Program-made: the position numbers and the translations under genes | Notes under the pieces: generated by a model | Told to the model about the DNA's origin: nothing | Seen by the model: only the letters and a program-made list of their open reading frames with translations | Database searches by the model: none | From: Dethiobacter sp. | GTDB taxonomy: Bacteria; Bacillota; Dethiobacteria; Dethiobacterales; Dethiobacteraceae | Direction: 5' to 3' | Assembly (NCBI GenBank): GCA_018333455.1 | Contig: JAGXTN010000021.1 | Span: 1-53,040 of the forward strand | DNA: 53,040 bases | Part shown: one piece after another, positions 44,832-53,040 of the stretch | How positions within the stretch are numbered: the first letter of the stretch is position 1 | Layout of the letters: every line of letters begins with the position of its first letter

Positions 44832-45942
44832 CTACCCTTGCCTTCCGGCTGTCTGCCGCAGGTAAGACTCAATCAGCTCCTCCAGCTCCCCGTCCATGAC
44901 CGCGTTAATGTTCCCTACTTCCACACCGGTGCGATGGTCTTTCACCATCGTGTATGGCTGAAACACATAGGAGCGAATCTGGCTTCCCCAGGAAATTTCC
45001 TTTTGTACTCCACGGATACTGCTCAATTCTTCCAGTTGTTGGCGCTGCTGTAAATCTGCCAGCTTGGCGCGTAACATTTTCATCGCCCGGTCTCTGTTGG
45101 CATGCTGTGAACGCTCGTTCTGGCAGGTGACGACAAAGCCGGTCGGCAAATGAGTAATCCGCACCGCAGAATCGGTAGTATTAACGTGCTGCCCGCCGGC
45201 TCCGCTGGAGCGGTAGGTATCAATCTTCAGTTCATCTTGCTTGATCTCCACATCCTGTTCGCCTTCTTCCACCTCCGGCAAGACATCTAAGGAAGCAAAG
45301 GAGGTGTGGCGCCGGCTTGCCGAGTCAAAGGGGGAGATGCGCACCAGCCGATGAACACCCCGCTCTGCCTTAAGATACCCGTAAGCATTTTTCCCTTTGA
45401 TTAAAAGTGTAGCACTTTTAACTCCTGCCTCATCTCCGGGAAGCAGGTCCATGATTTCCACTTGATAATTTTTCCTTTCCGCCCAGCGGGTATACATCCG
45501 CACCAGCATCTCAGCCCAGTCCTGTGACTCGGTGCCGCCGGCGCCGGGGTGAATGGCGATGATCGCATTATGGTTGTCATAGCGTCCACGGAAGAGCACG
45601 GCCAACTCTAGGCTGCCAATTTCTAACGCAAGGACAGCCAGATTTTCTGCCGCATCGACCCACAGTTCCGCGTCATCTTCTTCTGCCGCCAACGTAATCG
45701 TCACGTCCAGGTCAGCTAGCTTCCGGCTCACAGCCAAAATAGGCTCGACATCATCGCGCAACGCCTTTAACTGCCGGATAGTTTTTTGCGCTTGCTCGGC
45801 GTCTGACCAAAACTCCACACGACCCGAGTCTTCTGCCAACTGCTCGATTAGCTCACTTTTTTGAGCAACGTCAAAGGGAAACACTCATTTCGGTAAGACG
45901 CTCGCAAAGTTCCTTGTAAGCAGTTTTAATTTCCGCAGACAT
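44832..45942 (-). CDS. prfB: Peptide chain release factor 2, expressed by +1 frameshift
   Basis: Recognises UAA and UGA stops. The gene begins at ATG 45942 with a 23-codon frame (MSAEIKTAYKELCERLTEMS...) that ends at TGA 45873-45871. A +1 shift at CTTTGAC joins it to the main frame, giving 369 residues. The main frame contains the PGAGGTESQDWAEML GGQ-domain start, the GGQ motif in SSGAGGQHVNTTDSAVR, and QNERSQHANRDRAM. The SPF anticodon-like motif is RISPFDSASRRHTSF. The start is 8 bases after secA. The usual Shine-Dalgarno-like AGGGGG three bases before CTT is missing. Confidence 0.95.
45870..45876 (-). promoter_or_regulatory. Programmed frameshift site CTTTGAC of prfB
   Basis: CTT TGA C is the conserved autoregulatory site: when release factor 2 is scarce the ribosome pauses at UGA and slips +1. 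Here TTCC rather than a purine-rich stimulator precedes it; the nearest purine run is GAGTG. Confidence 0.9.
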
Positions 45943-45949
45943 CTTGCAC

Positions 45950-48805
45950 CTACTTCCCACAACATTTTTTATGTTTTTTCCCGCTGCCGCAAGGACACGG
46001 GTCATTCCGTCCTACCTTTTTTACCGTGCGGGACGGGGCATGCGCTGCCGACCCAATGCTGGCAGGCGTATCGTCTGTTACTGCCACTGCTTGGCGTTGC
46101 GGCGGCGCCACAACCTGAATACGGTAAAGTAAGCTTACCGACTCCTCCTTAATGGCGTGAATCATTTCTGTAAACATATTATGCGCTTCATACTTGTACT
46201 CCACCAGAGGATTACGCTGTCCGTAGGCCCGCAGCCCGACGCCATGCCGCAGTTCATCCATGCTGTCAATATGATTCATCCATTTGGAGTCCACAGTGCG
46301 CAGAATCACTACTCGTTCTAATTCGCGCATCGTCTCAACGCCGATTTTTTCTTCCCGCCCGCCGTAGGCATCAATCGCCTGACTGAGCAAAAGTTCATGC
46401 AATTCGTCTTTACTTTTTCCCTCTAAATCAGTTTTCTTCAGGCGCCGGTGAGGCAGAAAAATTCCTTCAGCCCAGGCCAGCAAGCCCTCCAGATCCCATT
46501 CATCATCGTACACTTTGTCACTGGCATATTGAGTCAGTGCATCATTTACCAGTTCGGGCAGCCATTCCAGCACAGTATCGCGCAGGCTCTCCCCTTCCAA
46601 CACGCGGCGGCGCTGGCCGTAGATCACTTCCCGTTGCTCGTTAATCACATTGTCGTATTCCAGAATATGTTTGCGGATTTCAAAGTTCCGGTTTTCCACT
46701 TTCTTCTGAGCAGATTCAATCGCCCGGCTGATTAGCGGATGGTCGATCGGCGTATCTTCGTCCAGCCCCAGCTTCTCCATGATCCCGAAAATATTGTCGC
46801 CCCCAAAGAGGCGCATCAGATCATCTTCCAGCGAGATATAAAACTGGCTGGAACCGGGGTCGCCTTGCCGCCCGGAACGGCCGCGCAACTGATTATCGAT
46901 TCGCCGTGATTCGTGACGTTCTGTGCCTAAGATATGCAGACCGCCGGCGGCAATTACCTTTTCCCGTTCCCGGCGCGTTTCTTCCCTGTATTTCTCCAGC
47001 AACTGCTGATAAAGAGTATGCGCATCTTTCTGCTCACGTTCAGTCAAACCCGGCTTGAAGCCATATTCTTCCGGGTCACAACCATATTCCGCCCGAAAAC
47101 CGTCTTCCGCCAGAGACTCAGGATTGCCGCCGAGCAAAATATCTGTGCCGCGCCCCGCCATGTTTGTAGCAATAGTCACCGCACCAAACCGTCCTGCCTG
47201 GGCGATGATTTTAGCCTCCCGCTCATGATGCTTGGCGTTTAGCACTTCATGCCGCACGCCGCGCTTGTGCAAAGTGCGGCTTAGCTCTTCCGAAGTCTCA
47301 ATCGAGATCGTTCCCACCAACATCGGCTGCCCGGTCTTATGACGCTCGATAATTTCCTCCACAACCCAGCGAAATTTGCCGCGCTTCGTCTTATAAATCA
47401 CATCCGGCAAATCTTTACGCACCATCGGCTTGTTTGTGGGGATTGCCACTACGTCCATGCCGTAGATGCTCTGAAATTCCGCTTCCTCCGTAGCTGCCGT
47501 CCCCGTCATGCCTGCTAATTTCTTATACATGCGGAAATAATTCTGGAAGGTGATCGAGGCCAGCGTCATACTTTCCTTGGCCACCTTTACCCGTTCTTTG
47601 GCTTCGATGGCTTGATGCAACCCATCGCTATAGCGGCGACCGTACATCAGGCGGCCGGTAAATTCATCGACAATAATAATCTGTCCGTCTGTGACGACAT
47701 AATCTTTATCACGCTTCATCAGGCTATGCGCTCGCAGCGCGTTCTCCACTTTCTTTTTAATAATACTTCTGTGCTGAGTCTGAGCAGTTTCTAATACCTG
47801 CTCCTCTTCGACTTCTTCGTAGACGATATCTTCTTCCCCATAAAGCCCTTTCTCGGCCAATAAGAGCTCGATTTGACGCTCCCCTTCATCGCTTAAAGTC
47901 ACTGAGTGAGCCTTCTCATCAACTTCAAAGTGGCTATCCTGCTTCAAACGCCGCACCGCACTGTCAATGCGGGCGTAGTCGTCGTGCTGCTTCTCTTCTG
48001 TCTTCATTTGTCCGGAAATAATCAATGGCGTTCTGGCTTCATCAATTAAAATGCTGTCCACTTCGTCGACGATCGAGTAATATAACTGCCGCTGCACAAG
48101 ATTTTCCTGATAAAGCACCATATTCTCCCGCAGATAGTCAAAGCCGAACTCGTTATTCGTCCCGTAGGTAATATCAGCGGCATAGGCAGCACGCCGCGCT
48201 TCCTGGTCGAGCCCGTGGACAATCAGCCCCACCGACAAGCCTAAAGCCTCGTAGAGCGGCCCCATCCATTCCCGATCGCGAGTGGCCAGATAATCGTTAA
48301 CTGTGACAATATGTACACCGCGGCCGGTCAAAGCGTTTAGATACGCCGGCAAAGTGGCCACCAGCGTTTTCCCTTCGCCGGTTTTCATCTCCGCAATCCG
48401 CCCCTGATGCAGAATGATCCCACCTAAAAGCTGTACGTCAAAATGGCGCATGCCCAGCACTCTGCAGCCCGCTTCCCGCACTACGGCAAAAGCCTCAGGC
48501 AAAAGCTCCAAAAGCGCCGCCTGCTCCGCTTTAAACAGCTCTTTTTCCGCATCTGCCAGTTCCCGTTGTTCCAGGGCATCCGCATTAGGAGGCAGAGCTG
48601 CTTTCAGTTCAGCCAATTGCTGACGCTGCTCTCCCAGGGAAACATTTAAGCGCTCCTTAAATTCCGCCGTTTTGGCGCGCAGAGCGTCTGCCGGCAGCGC
48701 TTTTAACTCTTCCTCCAGCAGGTTTATCCGCTCTACCAAAGAGTTTATTTTGCGTATTTCACGTTGGTTTACATCACCGATTAGTTTGGCTAGCAGGCCG
48801 CGCAT
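45950..48805 (-). CDS. secA: Preprotein translocase ATPase SecA
   Basis: Motor that pushes proteins through SecYEG. The protein has 951 residues. Walker A is [17 protein letters not shown], Walker B region [19 protein letters not shown], the preprotein-binding domain follows, NBD2 has [12 protein letters not shown] and [25 protein letters not shown], and the C-terminal zinc motif is [13 protein letters not shown]. Between ERL (about residue 52) and LLPEAF (about 101) there are about 48 residues instead of the usual 10 or so, a charged helical insertion rich in Glu, Leu and Ala. The ATG follows GGGGG. prfB follows 8 bases after its stop. Confidence 0.97.
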   Translation of the reverse strand: MRGLLAKLIGDVNQREIRKINSLVERINLLEEELKALPADALRAKTAEFKERLNVSLGEQRQQLAELKAALPPNADALEQRELADAEKELFKAEQAALLELLPEAFAVVREAGCRVLGMRHFDVQLLGGIILHQGRIAEMKTGEGKTLVATLPAYLNALTGRGVHIVTVNDYLATRDREWMGPLYEALGLSVGLIVHGLDQEARRAAYAADITYGTNNEFGFDYLRENMVLYQENLVQRQLYYSIVDEVDSILIDEARTPLIISGQMKTEEKQHDDYARIDSAVRRLKQDSHFEVDEKAHSVTLSDEGERQIELLLAEKGLYGEEDIVYEEVEEEQVLETAQTQHRSIIKKKVENALRAHSLMKRDKDYVVTDGQIIIVDEFTGRLMYGRRYSDGLHQAIEAKERVKVAKESMTLASITFQNYFRMYKKLAGMTGTAATEEAEFQSIYGMDVVAIPTNKPMVRKDLPDVIYKTKRGKFRWVVEEIIERHKTGQPMLVGTISIETSEELSRTLHKRGVRHEVLNAKHHEREAKIIAQAGRFGAVTIATNMAGRGTDILLGGNPESLAEDGFRAEYGCDPEEYGFKPGLTEREQKDAHTLYQQLLEKYREETRREREKVIAAGGLHILGTERHESRRIDNQLRGRSGRQGDPGSSQFYISLEDDLMRLFGGDNIFGIMEKLGLDEDTPIDHPLISRAIESAQKKVENRNFEIRKHILEYDNVINEQREVIYGQRRRVLEGESLRDTVLEWLPELVNDALTQYASDKVYDDEWDLEGLLAWAEGIFLPHRRLKKTDLEGKSKDELHELLLSQAIDAYGGREEKIGVETMRELERVVILRTVDSKWMNHIDSMDELRHGVGLRAYGQRNPLVEYKYEAHNMFTEMIHAIKEESVSLLYRIQVVAPPQRQAVAVTDDTPASIGSAAHAPSRTVKKVGRNDPCPCGSGKKHKKCCGK

Positions 48806-48828
48806 GCCTAAAACCCCCTATATTTATA

Positions 48829-48855
48829 ATACAAAAGGAACCTGGCGGTTCCTTT
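48829..48855 (-). terminator. Terminator upstream of secA
   Basis: AAAGGAACC and GGTTCCTTT pair perfectly around a 4-base loop on the - strand, followed by TGTATT. It follows the DUF5317-like gene by 25 bases and precedes secA by about 25. Confidence 0.75.
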
Positions 48856-48879
48856 ACAGAATCCAAATTCATTTTATCA

Positions 48880-49410
48880 TTATTTCTCGGCTGAAACAAG
48901 TCTGCCTCCGGCAAGCATCCTGTGCTGGATAAATAAGAACATCCCGGCCACCAGCACAATGTCACCCACACTAATCACTTGGGGATAAGGCATCCATAAC
49001 GGGATAATATCGGTTAAAAACGGTAAGCGGCTCTCCGCAGTCAGCAGCGTATGTGTGCCGGAAGGCGTTATGTTCATGTTAAGCAGGTCTAAGGCGCTAC
49101 GGGAGACAGGCATCGCCCCGCCGTTTGCGGCGATTGCTAAAAAATTCAAGAAACTGCCCATGCCAAACAGCTTCATGCCCGGCGCAGCCAGATTTAACCA
49201 TAAAACGCCAAGCAAGATAAGATATGCCGCCACCTGCAGCCACGGTGCCCAAGGCAGCCCGCGACTCTCCAGCACGGCTACAAGCGAGCGCATGAGCAGC
49301 ACCAGCCAGACGAGCGGCAGAAGCTTTAACCCTAAATTACTCAGTCGCGCCAGTTTTCCGCCTCTGAGCAGCGCTATCAGCACCGCCAAAATTATGCCGA
49401 CAAAAATCAA
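48880..49410 (-). CDS. DUF5317-like membrane protein
   Basis: A protein of 176 residues with about five hydrophobic segments and the motif NFLAIAANGGAMPVSRSAL, typical of the DUF5317 family of Bacillota; a C-terminal helix follows (VISVGDIVLVAGMFLFIQ). Function is unknown. The start is TTG 49410, overlapping the TGA of the HD-GYP gene as TTGA, with AGAGGTG 8 bases before it, so the two are coupled. It lies just before the terminator in front of secA. Confidence 0.8.
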   Translation of the reverse strand: MIFVGIILAVLIALLRGGKLARLSNLGLKLLPLVWLVLLMRSLVAVLESRGLPWAPWLQVAAYLILLGVLWLNLAAPGMKLFGMGSFLNFLAIAANGGAMPVSRSALDLLNMNITPSGTHTLLTAESRLPFLTDIIPLWMPYPQVISVGDIVLVAGMFLFIQHRMLAGGRLVSAEK

Positions 49411-50654
49411 CTGATTTCACCTCTCTGCCGCAGCACTTTCACAAAAGCTTTCACCACATCGTGACAAAACTGCGTATGACAGCAGCACTCCAGCTCCGCC
49501 ACCGCCTGCTGCTTGCTCTTTGGCGTACTGTAGATCCGCGCCGAGGTCATCGCATCAAAAGCATCAGCCACACAGAGAATTTTCGCGCCGAGCGATATTT
49601 TCTCGCCGGTAATGCCACTAGGATAGCCGCGCCCGTCAATCCGCTCGTGATGATGGCGGACAATATCGGCGTGTGCGCCGATCAGCTTAATATTCTTGAT
49701 AATTTCCGCACCGATTTCGGGATGGCTGCGGATTAATTCAAACTCAGCGTTTGAGAGCTTGCTCGGCTTATTCAAGATTGCTTCCGGAATGCTGATTTTG
49801 CCGATATCGTGCATTAGCGCCAGATACTCCAGCTTCTCCTTGAACTCTTCCGGCAGTTTCAGCTCTGTCGCGATCGCTACCGCATACTCTGCCACCCGTT
49901 CGGAATGGCCGTGTGTATAATGATCTTTAGCGTCAATCGCCTTTGTCAGCGCTTTAATCGTGCTGATATACTGGTTGCGCATCTCCATGTAGAGAGCATA
50001 GGTATGACGCGCCAGCATCAGCGGAATCATTAAAAGAATGACTGCAGAAATGCCCAGGCTGACATATACTGCGGCAATTAGCACACCCAATGGCGTAACA
50101 GCCAAATAGTTGGGTATGACCCATCTGAAAACGATAAACCAGACGTTGAGGAATGACCTCTGCTGAGTCAGATAAAATATACCCATTACCAGCATAAAAT
50201 TAATGAAAGAAAAACTCAGAATGCTCATCATAATCGGATACAAATCACGCAGCAGCACAAACTGCCCGGGAATGCCGCCAAAAAACTGGTAGGCATACGC
50301 GGCACCGCCGATAGCCAAAATCAACTGAGCCACATTAAATAAAGGCTTATGGAGATCTTTGCGATGCTCCCATGTGCGCTTATGCAAAATTGTGGCGAAA
50401 TAACCCCATACCGCCGGTCCTGGCCCAAATAAAAGAATCATCGCTAAACCGGTGGCAAAGCCGACAGAAACGGAGCCTTTATTATTAGGCAAGGTCACAT
50501 CCATATTTTCCAGCAATAAATTTAAAATTATAAAAAAGATTACCGGCAGGCTGAGAAAGTCCCGCGGATTATGCAGCGCAAGCAAGAGCGCGGCCGCCAA
50601 AATAACGATACTGATATATATTTTTACCTCGAGCCGCTCTTCTTTAAACGACAT
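49407..50654 (-). CDS. Membrane HD-GYP phosphodiesterase
   Basis: Predicted c-di-GMP hydrolase of 415 residues. About six hydrophobic helices (residues 12-220) form an N-terminal membrane sensor. The HD-GYP domain spans about 230-410 with DHYTHGHSERVAEYA, the HD motif LALMHDIGKISIPEAIL, RSHPEIGAEII, and the signature VRHHHERIDGRGYPSG followed by AKILCVADAFDAMTS. All metal residues are present, so it should be active. ATG 50654 follows TTGGAGG. A structured leader bounded by inverted repeats lies directly upstream. Confidence 0.92.
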   Translation of the reverse strand: MSFKEERLEVKIYISIVILAAALLLALHNPRDFLSLPVIFFIILNLLLENMDVTLPNNKGSVSVGFATGLAMILLFGPGPAVWGYFATILHKRTWEHRKDLHKPLFNVAQLILAIGGAAYAYQFFGGIPGQFVLLRDLYPIMMSILSFSFINFMLVMGIFYLTQQRSFLNVWFIVFRWVIPNYLAVTPLGVLIAAVYVSLGISAVILLMIPLMLARHTYALYMEMRNQYISTIKALTKAIDAKDHYTHGHSERVAEYAVAIATELKLPEEFKEKLEYLALMHDIGKISIPEAILNKPSKLSNAEFELIRSHPEIGAEIIKNIKLIGAHADIVRHHHERIDGRGYPSGITGEKISLGAKILCVADAFDAMTSARIYSTPKSKQQAVAELECCCHTQFCHDVVKAFVKVLRQRGEIS

Positions 50655-50674
50655 GACAGTTTTCCTCCAAATAT

Positions 50675-50874
50675 AAAAAAAAGGGCCGACGAATTCTACC
50701 ACCAACCTCTTATAGCTGCACCACCGGCGAGTACCAGAGTACCCAGGGCAACGATTGCACGAATAACTTTTGCCATTATGAAAATCCCCCTTTGCGGTAT
50801 CCTCTGCCGCGCTCCGCTACATAGCGGCAGGCAAACCGCTCCGCTCAAGGGGAAAAGGTGTCGGCCCTTTTTTT
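50675..50874 (-). promoter_or_regulatory. Inverted-repeat-bounded structured leader upstream of the HD-GYP gene
   Basis: The 15-base arms AAAAAAAGGGCCGAC and GTCGGCCCTTTTTTT (50874-50860 and 50690-50676 on the - strand) enclose 169 bases, the second arm ending in eight T like a long-range terminator. Inside, nested pairings can form: CCCCTT (50852-50847) with AAGGGG (50792-50787), GCGGT with ACCGC, CTGCCGC with GCGGCAG. The AAGGGG strand is also the ribosome site of the 26-codon ORF, so folding would hide it. No known riboswitch consensus fits. A small mobile element with terminal repeats is the alternative. Confidence 0.5.
50696..50776 (-). CDS. 26-residue hydrophobic peptide
   Basis: A small open frame with a good ribosome site (AAAGGGGG, 9 bases before ATG 50776). 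It starts MAKVIRAIVALGTLVLAGG and ends in RGWW, so it could be a one-helix membrane peptide or a leader peptide. It lies wholly inside the inverted-repeat leader of the HD-GYP gene. Whether it is translated is unknown; the ribosome site and the hydrophobic pattern are the only support. Confidence 0.45.
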   Translation of the reverse strand: MAKVIRAIVALGTLVLAGGAAIRGWW

Positions 50875-50886
50875 ACTATGTAGATG

Positions 50887-51528
50887 TCAAATATCGACTG
50901 AAACGCGCCGGTTTAAGGCGGCAAGAGTTGCTCTCACCACCGCTTCTTTTTCGTCCTGTTTAACAAGGGCTGTCCCCACCAAGCATTCTTCAAGCGGACC
51001 TTGGGTGTAGAGCAGTGTGGCGGCAATCAGATTGCGCCGCCCAAGATGATACAGCGCCACGTCTTCCAGGAAAACGGCGCTCCCCGCTTCCAAAAACCCG
51101 CTAATCGCCTGAATTGTCGCTTCGGCAAACAGGCGAAGCCGGTTGCTGCTCGAATTAACGCCGCAGCTTCTCCCCTGGCAGGAGCGTTTCGCAGAAGTAA
51201 GCTCAACCATTGCTTCAATCTTCGTGCCCTGGAGGGAATATTGAATGGCGGAAAACTTAAAGCGCTTGCCCTGAAAAACAGTATGTTCCTTGTTCAGCTG
51301 CACTATCGAAATTTTTTTATGGTCTAAGGCGATGCCCTGCTCAACACGCAGCAGCGTCTCAATATCCCGCACTAACTGCTTGGCATTTCTCGTATCTTCC
51401 GCCAAGACGTGTATTTCCTCAATTTCTTTATTTACGCCAAGCACGATATTTACCGAAATTACGTCGCGGATCTGTTTAATCAAATTTTCGCAGTCGGAAA
51501 GCCTAATCTCTTTTGGCACATCGGTCAA
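50887..51528 (-). CDS. Uncharacterised protein of 213 residues
   Basis: I do not recognise a named family. Residues about 10-75 form an alpha/beta unit (VISVNIVLGVNKEIEEIHVLAEDTRNAKQLVRDIET, then ALDHKKISIVQL) that looks like a small ligand- or subunit-binding domain; a second unit (about 85-205) includes RLRLFAEATIQAISGFLE. It is predicted to be cytoplasmic. The start is TTG 51528 behind GGGAGGG. A weak promoter (TTTACT, 18 bases, GATACT) lies near 51590-51620. The stop lies 12 bases before the HD-GYP leader, so the leader's T-rich arm may also end this transcript. Confidence 0.75.
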   Translation of the reverse strand: MTDVPKEIRLSDCENLIKQIRDVISVNIVLGVNKEIEEIHVLAEDTRNAKQLVRDIETLLRVEQGIALDHKKISIVQLNKEHTVFQGKRFKFSAIQYSLQGTKIEAMVELTSAKRSCQGRSCGVNSSSNRLRLFAEATIQAISGFLEAGSAVFLEDVALYHLGRRNLIAATLLYTQGPLEECLVGTALVKQDEKEAVVRATLAALNRRVSVDI

Positions 51529-51659
51529 TTCCAGCCCTCCCTCTCTTTTGTTGTTTTAGCTTGTCCCCGCAGTTCAGGAGCCTGTCATTTATTAGCTTTG
51601 TTAGTATCTTTAACCATAGTTCGACCAGTAAACTGAAAATCCTTCTTTATCCGCTGAGA

Positions 51660-52772
51660 TCATGAGATTAAGCAGCCTATTTCTTCCACCAAGACCCAGA
51701 GACAGCCTGAAACTAAGGAATGTCCTCCCAGTAAAATCGGAATGGCGCACTGCGAGGCGGCGCGGGTAAAGGCCCGCACAAATTCATCCTCTACCTGTTC
51801 ATAAAAACCTAAATCGGAGTAAAAGCGGTCGGCATCGCTCAGCGGCTTTTTCAAATGGGCAAAAAGCACCCGGGTATCAATCAGCGCCGCCTGTACCGTC
51901 CCTTCCAAATACTTAAAAAATCGCTCCGGACCGATTTCTTCCAGAAAGTAGCCCAAAAGAGAGACGACTTCGTTTCGCTCCAGCCGACCCAAAGACTTCA
52001 TGCCCCGCTCTTCGGAAAAAACACGCAGCCGCACTTTAAAATTTTGATTAAGCAGAGCCATCGCCGGCGCACCGACGCGCCCAATCAGAGCGACATCGGG
52101 ATATTGACCGCGCAGCACTTCCTTGAGCCGCTCTACGGGAGCGGTGTTCAGCTGCAGTGAGGAGAGGGCTGCACGTAATGCCGGGCCGCCAAAGGGCGAA
52201 GCGGCTAAAACAAGCAAGTCGGTGGGCGTGTCAATATCAAACTGTGTCCCCAGTGTCGTCGGCAGTAGGCATTGTTCAAAGCCGGCACCGTAGCGCAAAA
52301 GCAGAACAAGGGCATTATCTGTGGCAGGAAGCGGGTGTTCTTTTAGGACTGTCGCCGGGTTAAAAGCCAAGATGTCTGCAGACTGCACATTATTTGTCAC
52401 ATAGCGCCCTGCTTTGCCGAGCACTGACCGCACAGCATCAGTCAACTCGGCTTGACTGATCAGCGGTACGGCTGCGCCCCCTAGGCATAAGACGGCTTCA
52501 AGCCGGTAGCGTTCGACCAAGCTTAAAAGTTCCCGGCCGAAATGAAAGTCTGCCGGGGCTGTTTTATTTAGTACCGGCAGAATCCGCTCGTCTGACCAGA
52601 CGGTTAATTCCGGGCGGTTTGTCACCAGAAACACTCTGTGCACATCCGGCAGAGCGAGGATTTTTGCTAAATTATCATGCAGTGCGGCGTGACGAGCGCG
52701 CACAAGCATTTCTTCCACCGGACTGTTTGCCTGGTTCCCTTCAAAGATTACCACATCCAACTTAGACTGCAT
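51660..52772 (-). CDS. Uncharacterised protein with a nucleotidyltransferase-like segment
   Basis: A protein of 370 residues. The first 190 residues resemble a GT-A/MobA-CofC-type fold: alternating strands such as HRVFLVTNRPELTVW and LEAVLCLGGAAVPLIS, a Leu-rich LVLLLRYGAG, and GTQFDIDTPTDLLVLA, which matches the DIDTP.DL motif near the end of such transferases. The C-terminal half (200-370) is helical and unrecognised, with a hydrophobic stretch at the end. The N-terminal GXG-type loop of active transferases is not evident, so activity is doubtful. AGGAGG precedes the ATG. Assignment by pattern only. Confidence 0.65.
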   Translation of the reverse strand: MQSKLDVVIFEGNQANSPVEEMLVRARHAALHDNLAKILALPDVHRVFLVTNRPELTVWSDERILPVLNKTAPADFHFGRELLSLVERYRLEAVLCLGGAAVPLISQAELTDAVRSVLGKAGRYVTNNVQSADILAFNPATVLKEHPLPATDNALVLLLRYGAGFEQCLLPTTLGTQFDIDTPTDLLVLAASPFGGPALRAALSSLQLNTAPVERLKEVLRGQYPDVALIGRVGAPAMALLNQNFKVRLRVFSEERGMKSLGRLERNEVVSLLGYFLEEIGPERFFKYLEGTVQAALIDTRVLFAHLKKPLSDADRFYSDLGFYEQVEDEFVRAFTRAASQCAIPILLGGHSLVSGCLWVLVEEIGCLIS

Positions 52773-53040
52773 ATTTTTATTCCTCCTAACAAGAAAAACG
52801 CTCTGCGCTACCTGAAAATAGCGACCAACAGTCCCCTCTGTCTGGCTTATCCCCTCTCCCTGCGGGAGAGCAACCGGGCGAACACGCAGGTTCGCCCCTA
52901 CAGCACCCTGCCCTCACCCTAGCCCTCTCCCGGGGGGCTTATCATTACCCATAAGTCGTGACTATCATTAGGTAGACCACTGCAATTAGTGCTGGACACA
53001 AGCTCATCATTAGTATAGACTCAAATCATGAGTAAAGTAA
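52773..53040. other. Repeat-containing intergenic end of the window
   Basis: This stretch holds a fragment of the 20-base repeat in reverse (about 52812-52826), an inverted family A half (52851-52870), a hairpin with GGGCGAAC / GTTCGCCC arms (52876-52897) ending in CCTAC like family B, and a family A half (52911-52935). The last 100 bases show no gene. Confidence 0.7.

Noticed and set aside
50776-50874. c-di-GMP-I (GEMM) riboswitch, because of GCAAAG and the HD-GYP gene downstream
   Set aside because: The conserved GGCAAACC...GACGCAAAGCC blocks do not occur in the right order or spacing.

Overview
The window is chromosomal DNA of an anaerobic, low-to-mid GC Bacillota (Firmicutes), most likely a Clostridia-like lineage. 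I base this on the rapZ-yvcK-whiA cluster, ftsEX next to a PcsB/EnvC-like peptidase, a CtpB-type protease, a MinJ-like PDZ protein and uvrB-uvrA (the order known from Bacillus), a one-operon lower glycolysis (gap-pgk-tpiA-gpmI-eno), a membrane pyrophosphatase of the K+-dependent sequence type, and a ferredoxin-type 2-oxoacid oxidoreductase. I cannot name a genus from sequence alone.

Region 1 (1 to about 4590, + strand) is the right end of an integrated mobile element, probably a prophage. It holds the last codons of an upstream gene, an amidase/LysM endolysin closed by a terminator, a small HTH/zinc-ribbon protein, a tiny helical protein and two tandem large serine recombinases. After a terminator come three GCACACCCC repeats and a 3' tRNA fragment (4567-4587), which I read as the right attachment-site scar. 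The rest of the element lies left of the window.

Region 2 (4618 to 10740, - strand) holds tmRNA (ssrA) 4 bases behind smpB, with a clear sigma-A promoter, then rnr (RNase R), an HD-domain protein and hppA.

Region 3 (10789 to 17637, - strand) is secG, a truncated tungstate-binding protein remnant (tupA) joined to the end of eno, and the operon gap-pgk-tpiA-gpmI-eno.

Region 4 (17834 to 26904, - strand) holds rpoN behind a near-perfect sigma-54 promoter, whiA, yvcK, rapZ, a PHP-Crp-PHP trio, an FMN-dependent hydroxyacid dehydrogenase homologue, a Cof-type HAD phosphatase and a small membrane protein.

Region 5 (27120 to 40781): one isolated + strand gene with a degenerate ImmA/IrrE-like C-terminus, then on the - strand uvrB-uvrA-uvrC, a small coiled-coil protein, a MinJ-like PDZ protein, CtpB, the M23 murein hydrolase, ftsX and ftsE. 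This joins the division/cell-wall machinery to excision repair.

Region 6 (41025 to 53040): a + strand gamma/alpha-fused plus beta 2-oxoacid oxidoreductase pair; then on the - strand yitT, prfB (with programmed +1 frameshift), secA, a DUF5317-like membrane protein, an HD-GYP c-di-GMP phosphodiesterase with an unusual structured leader containing a 26-codon ORF, and two uncharacterised genes. Three palindromic intergenic repeat families sit at 5696, 37865-37961, 43714-43887 and 52811-52935.

The most interesting leads are the inverted-repeat-bounded structured leader upstream of the HD-GYP gene, the sigma-54 promoter in front of rpoN, the eno-tupA deletion junction, and the tRNA-fragment scar that places the mobile-element border outside ssrA.
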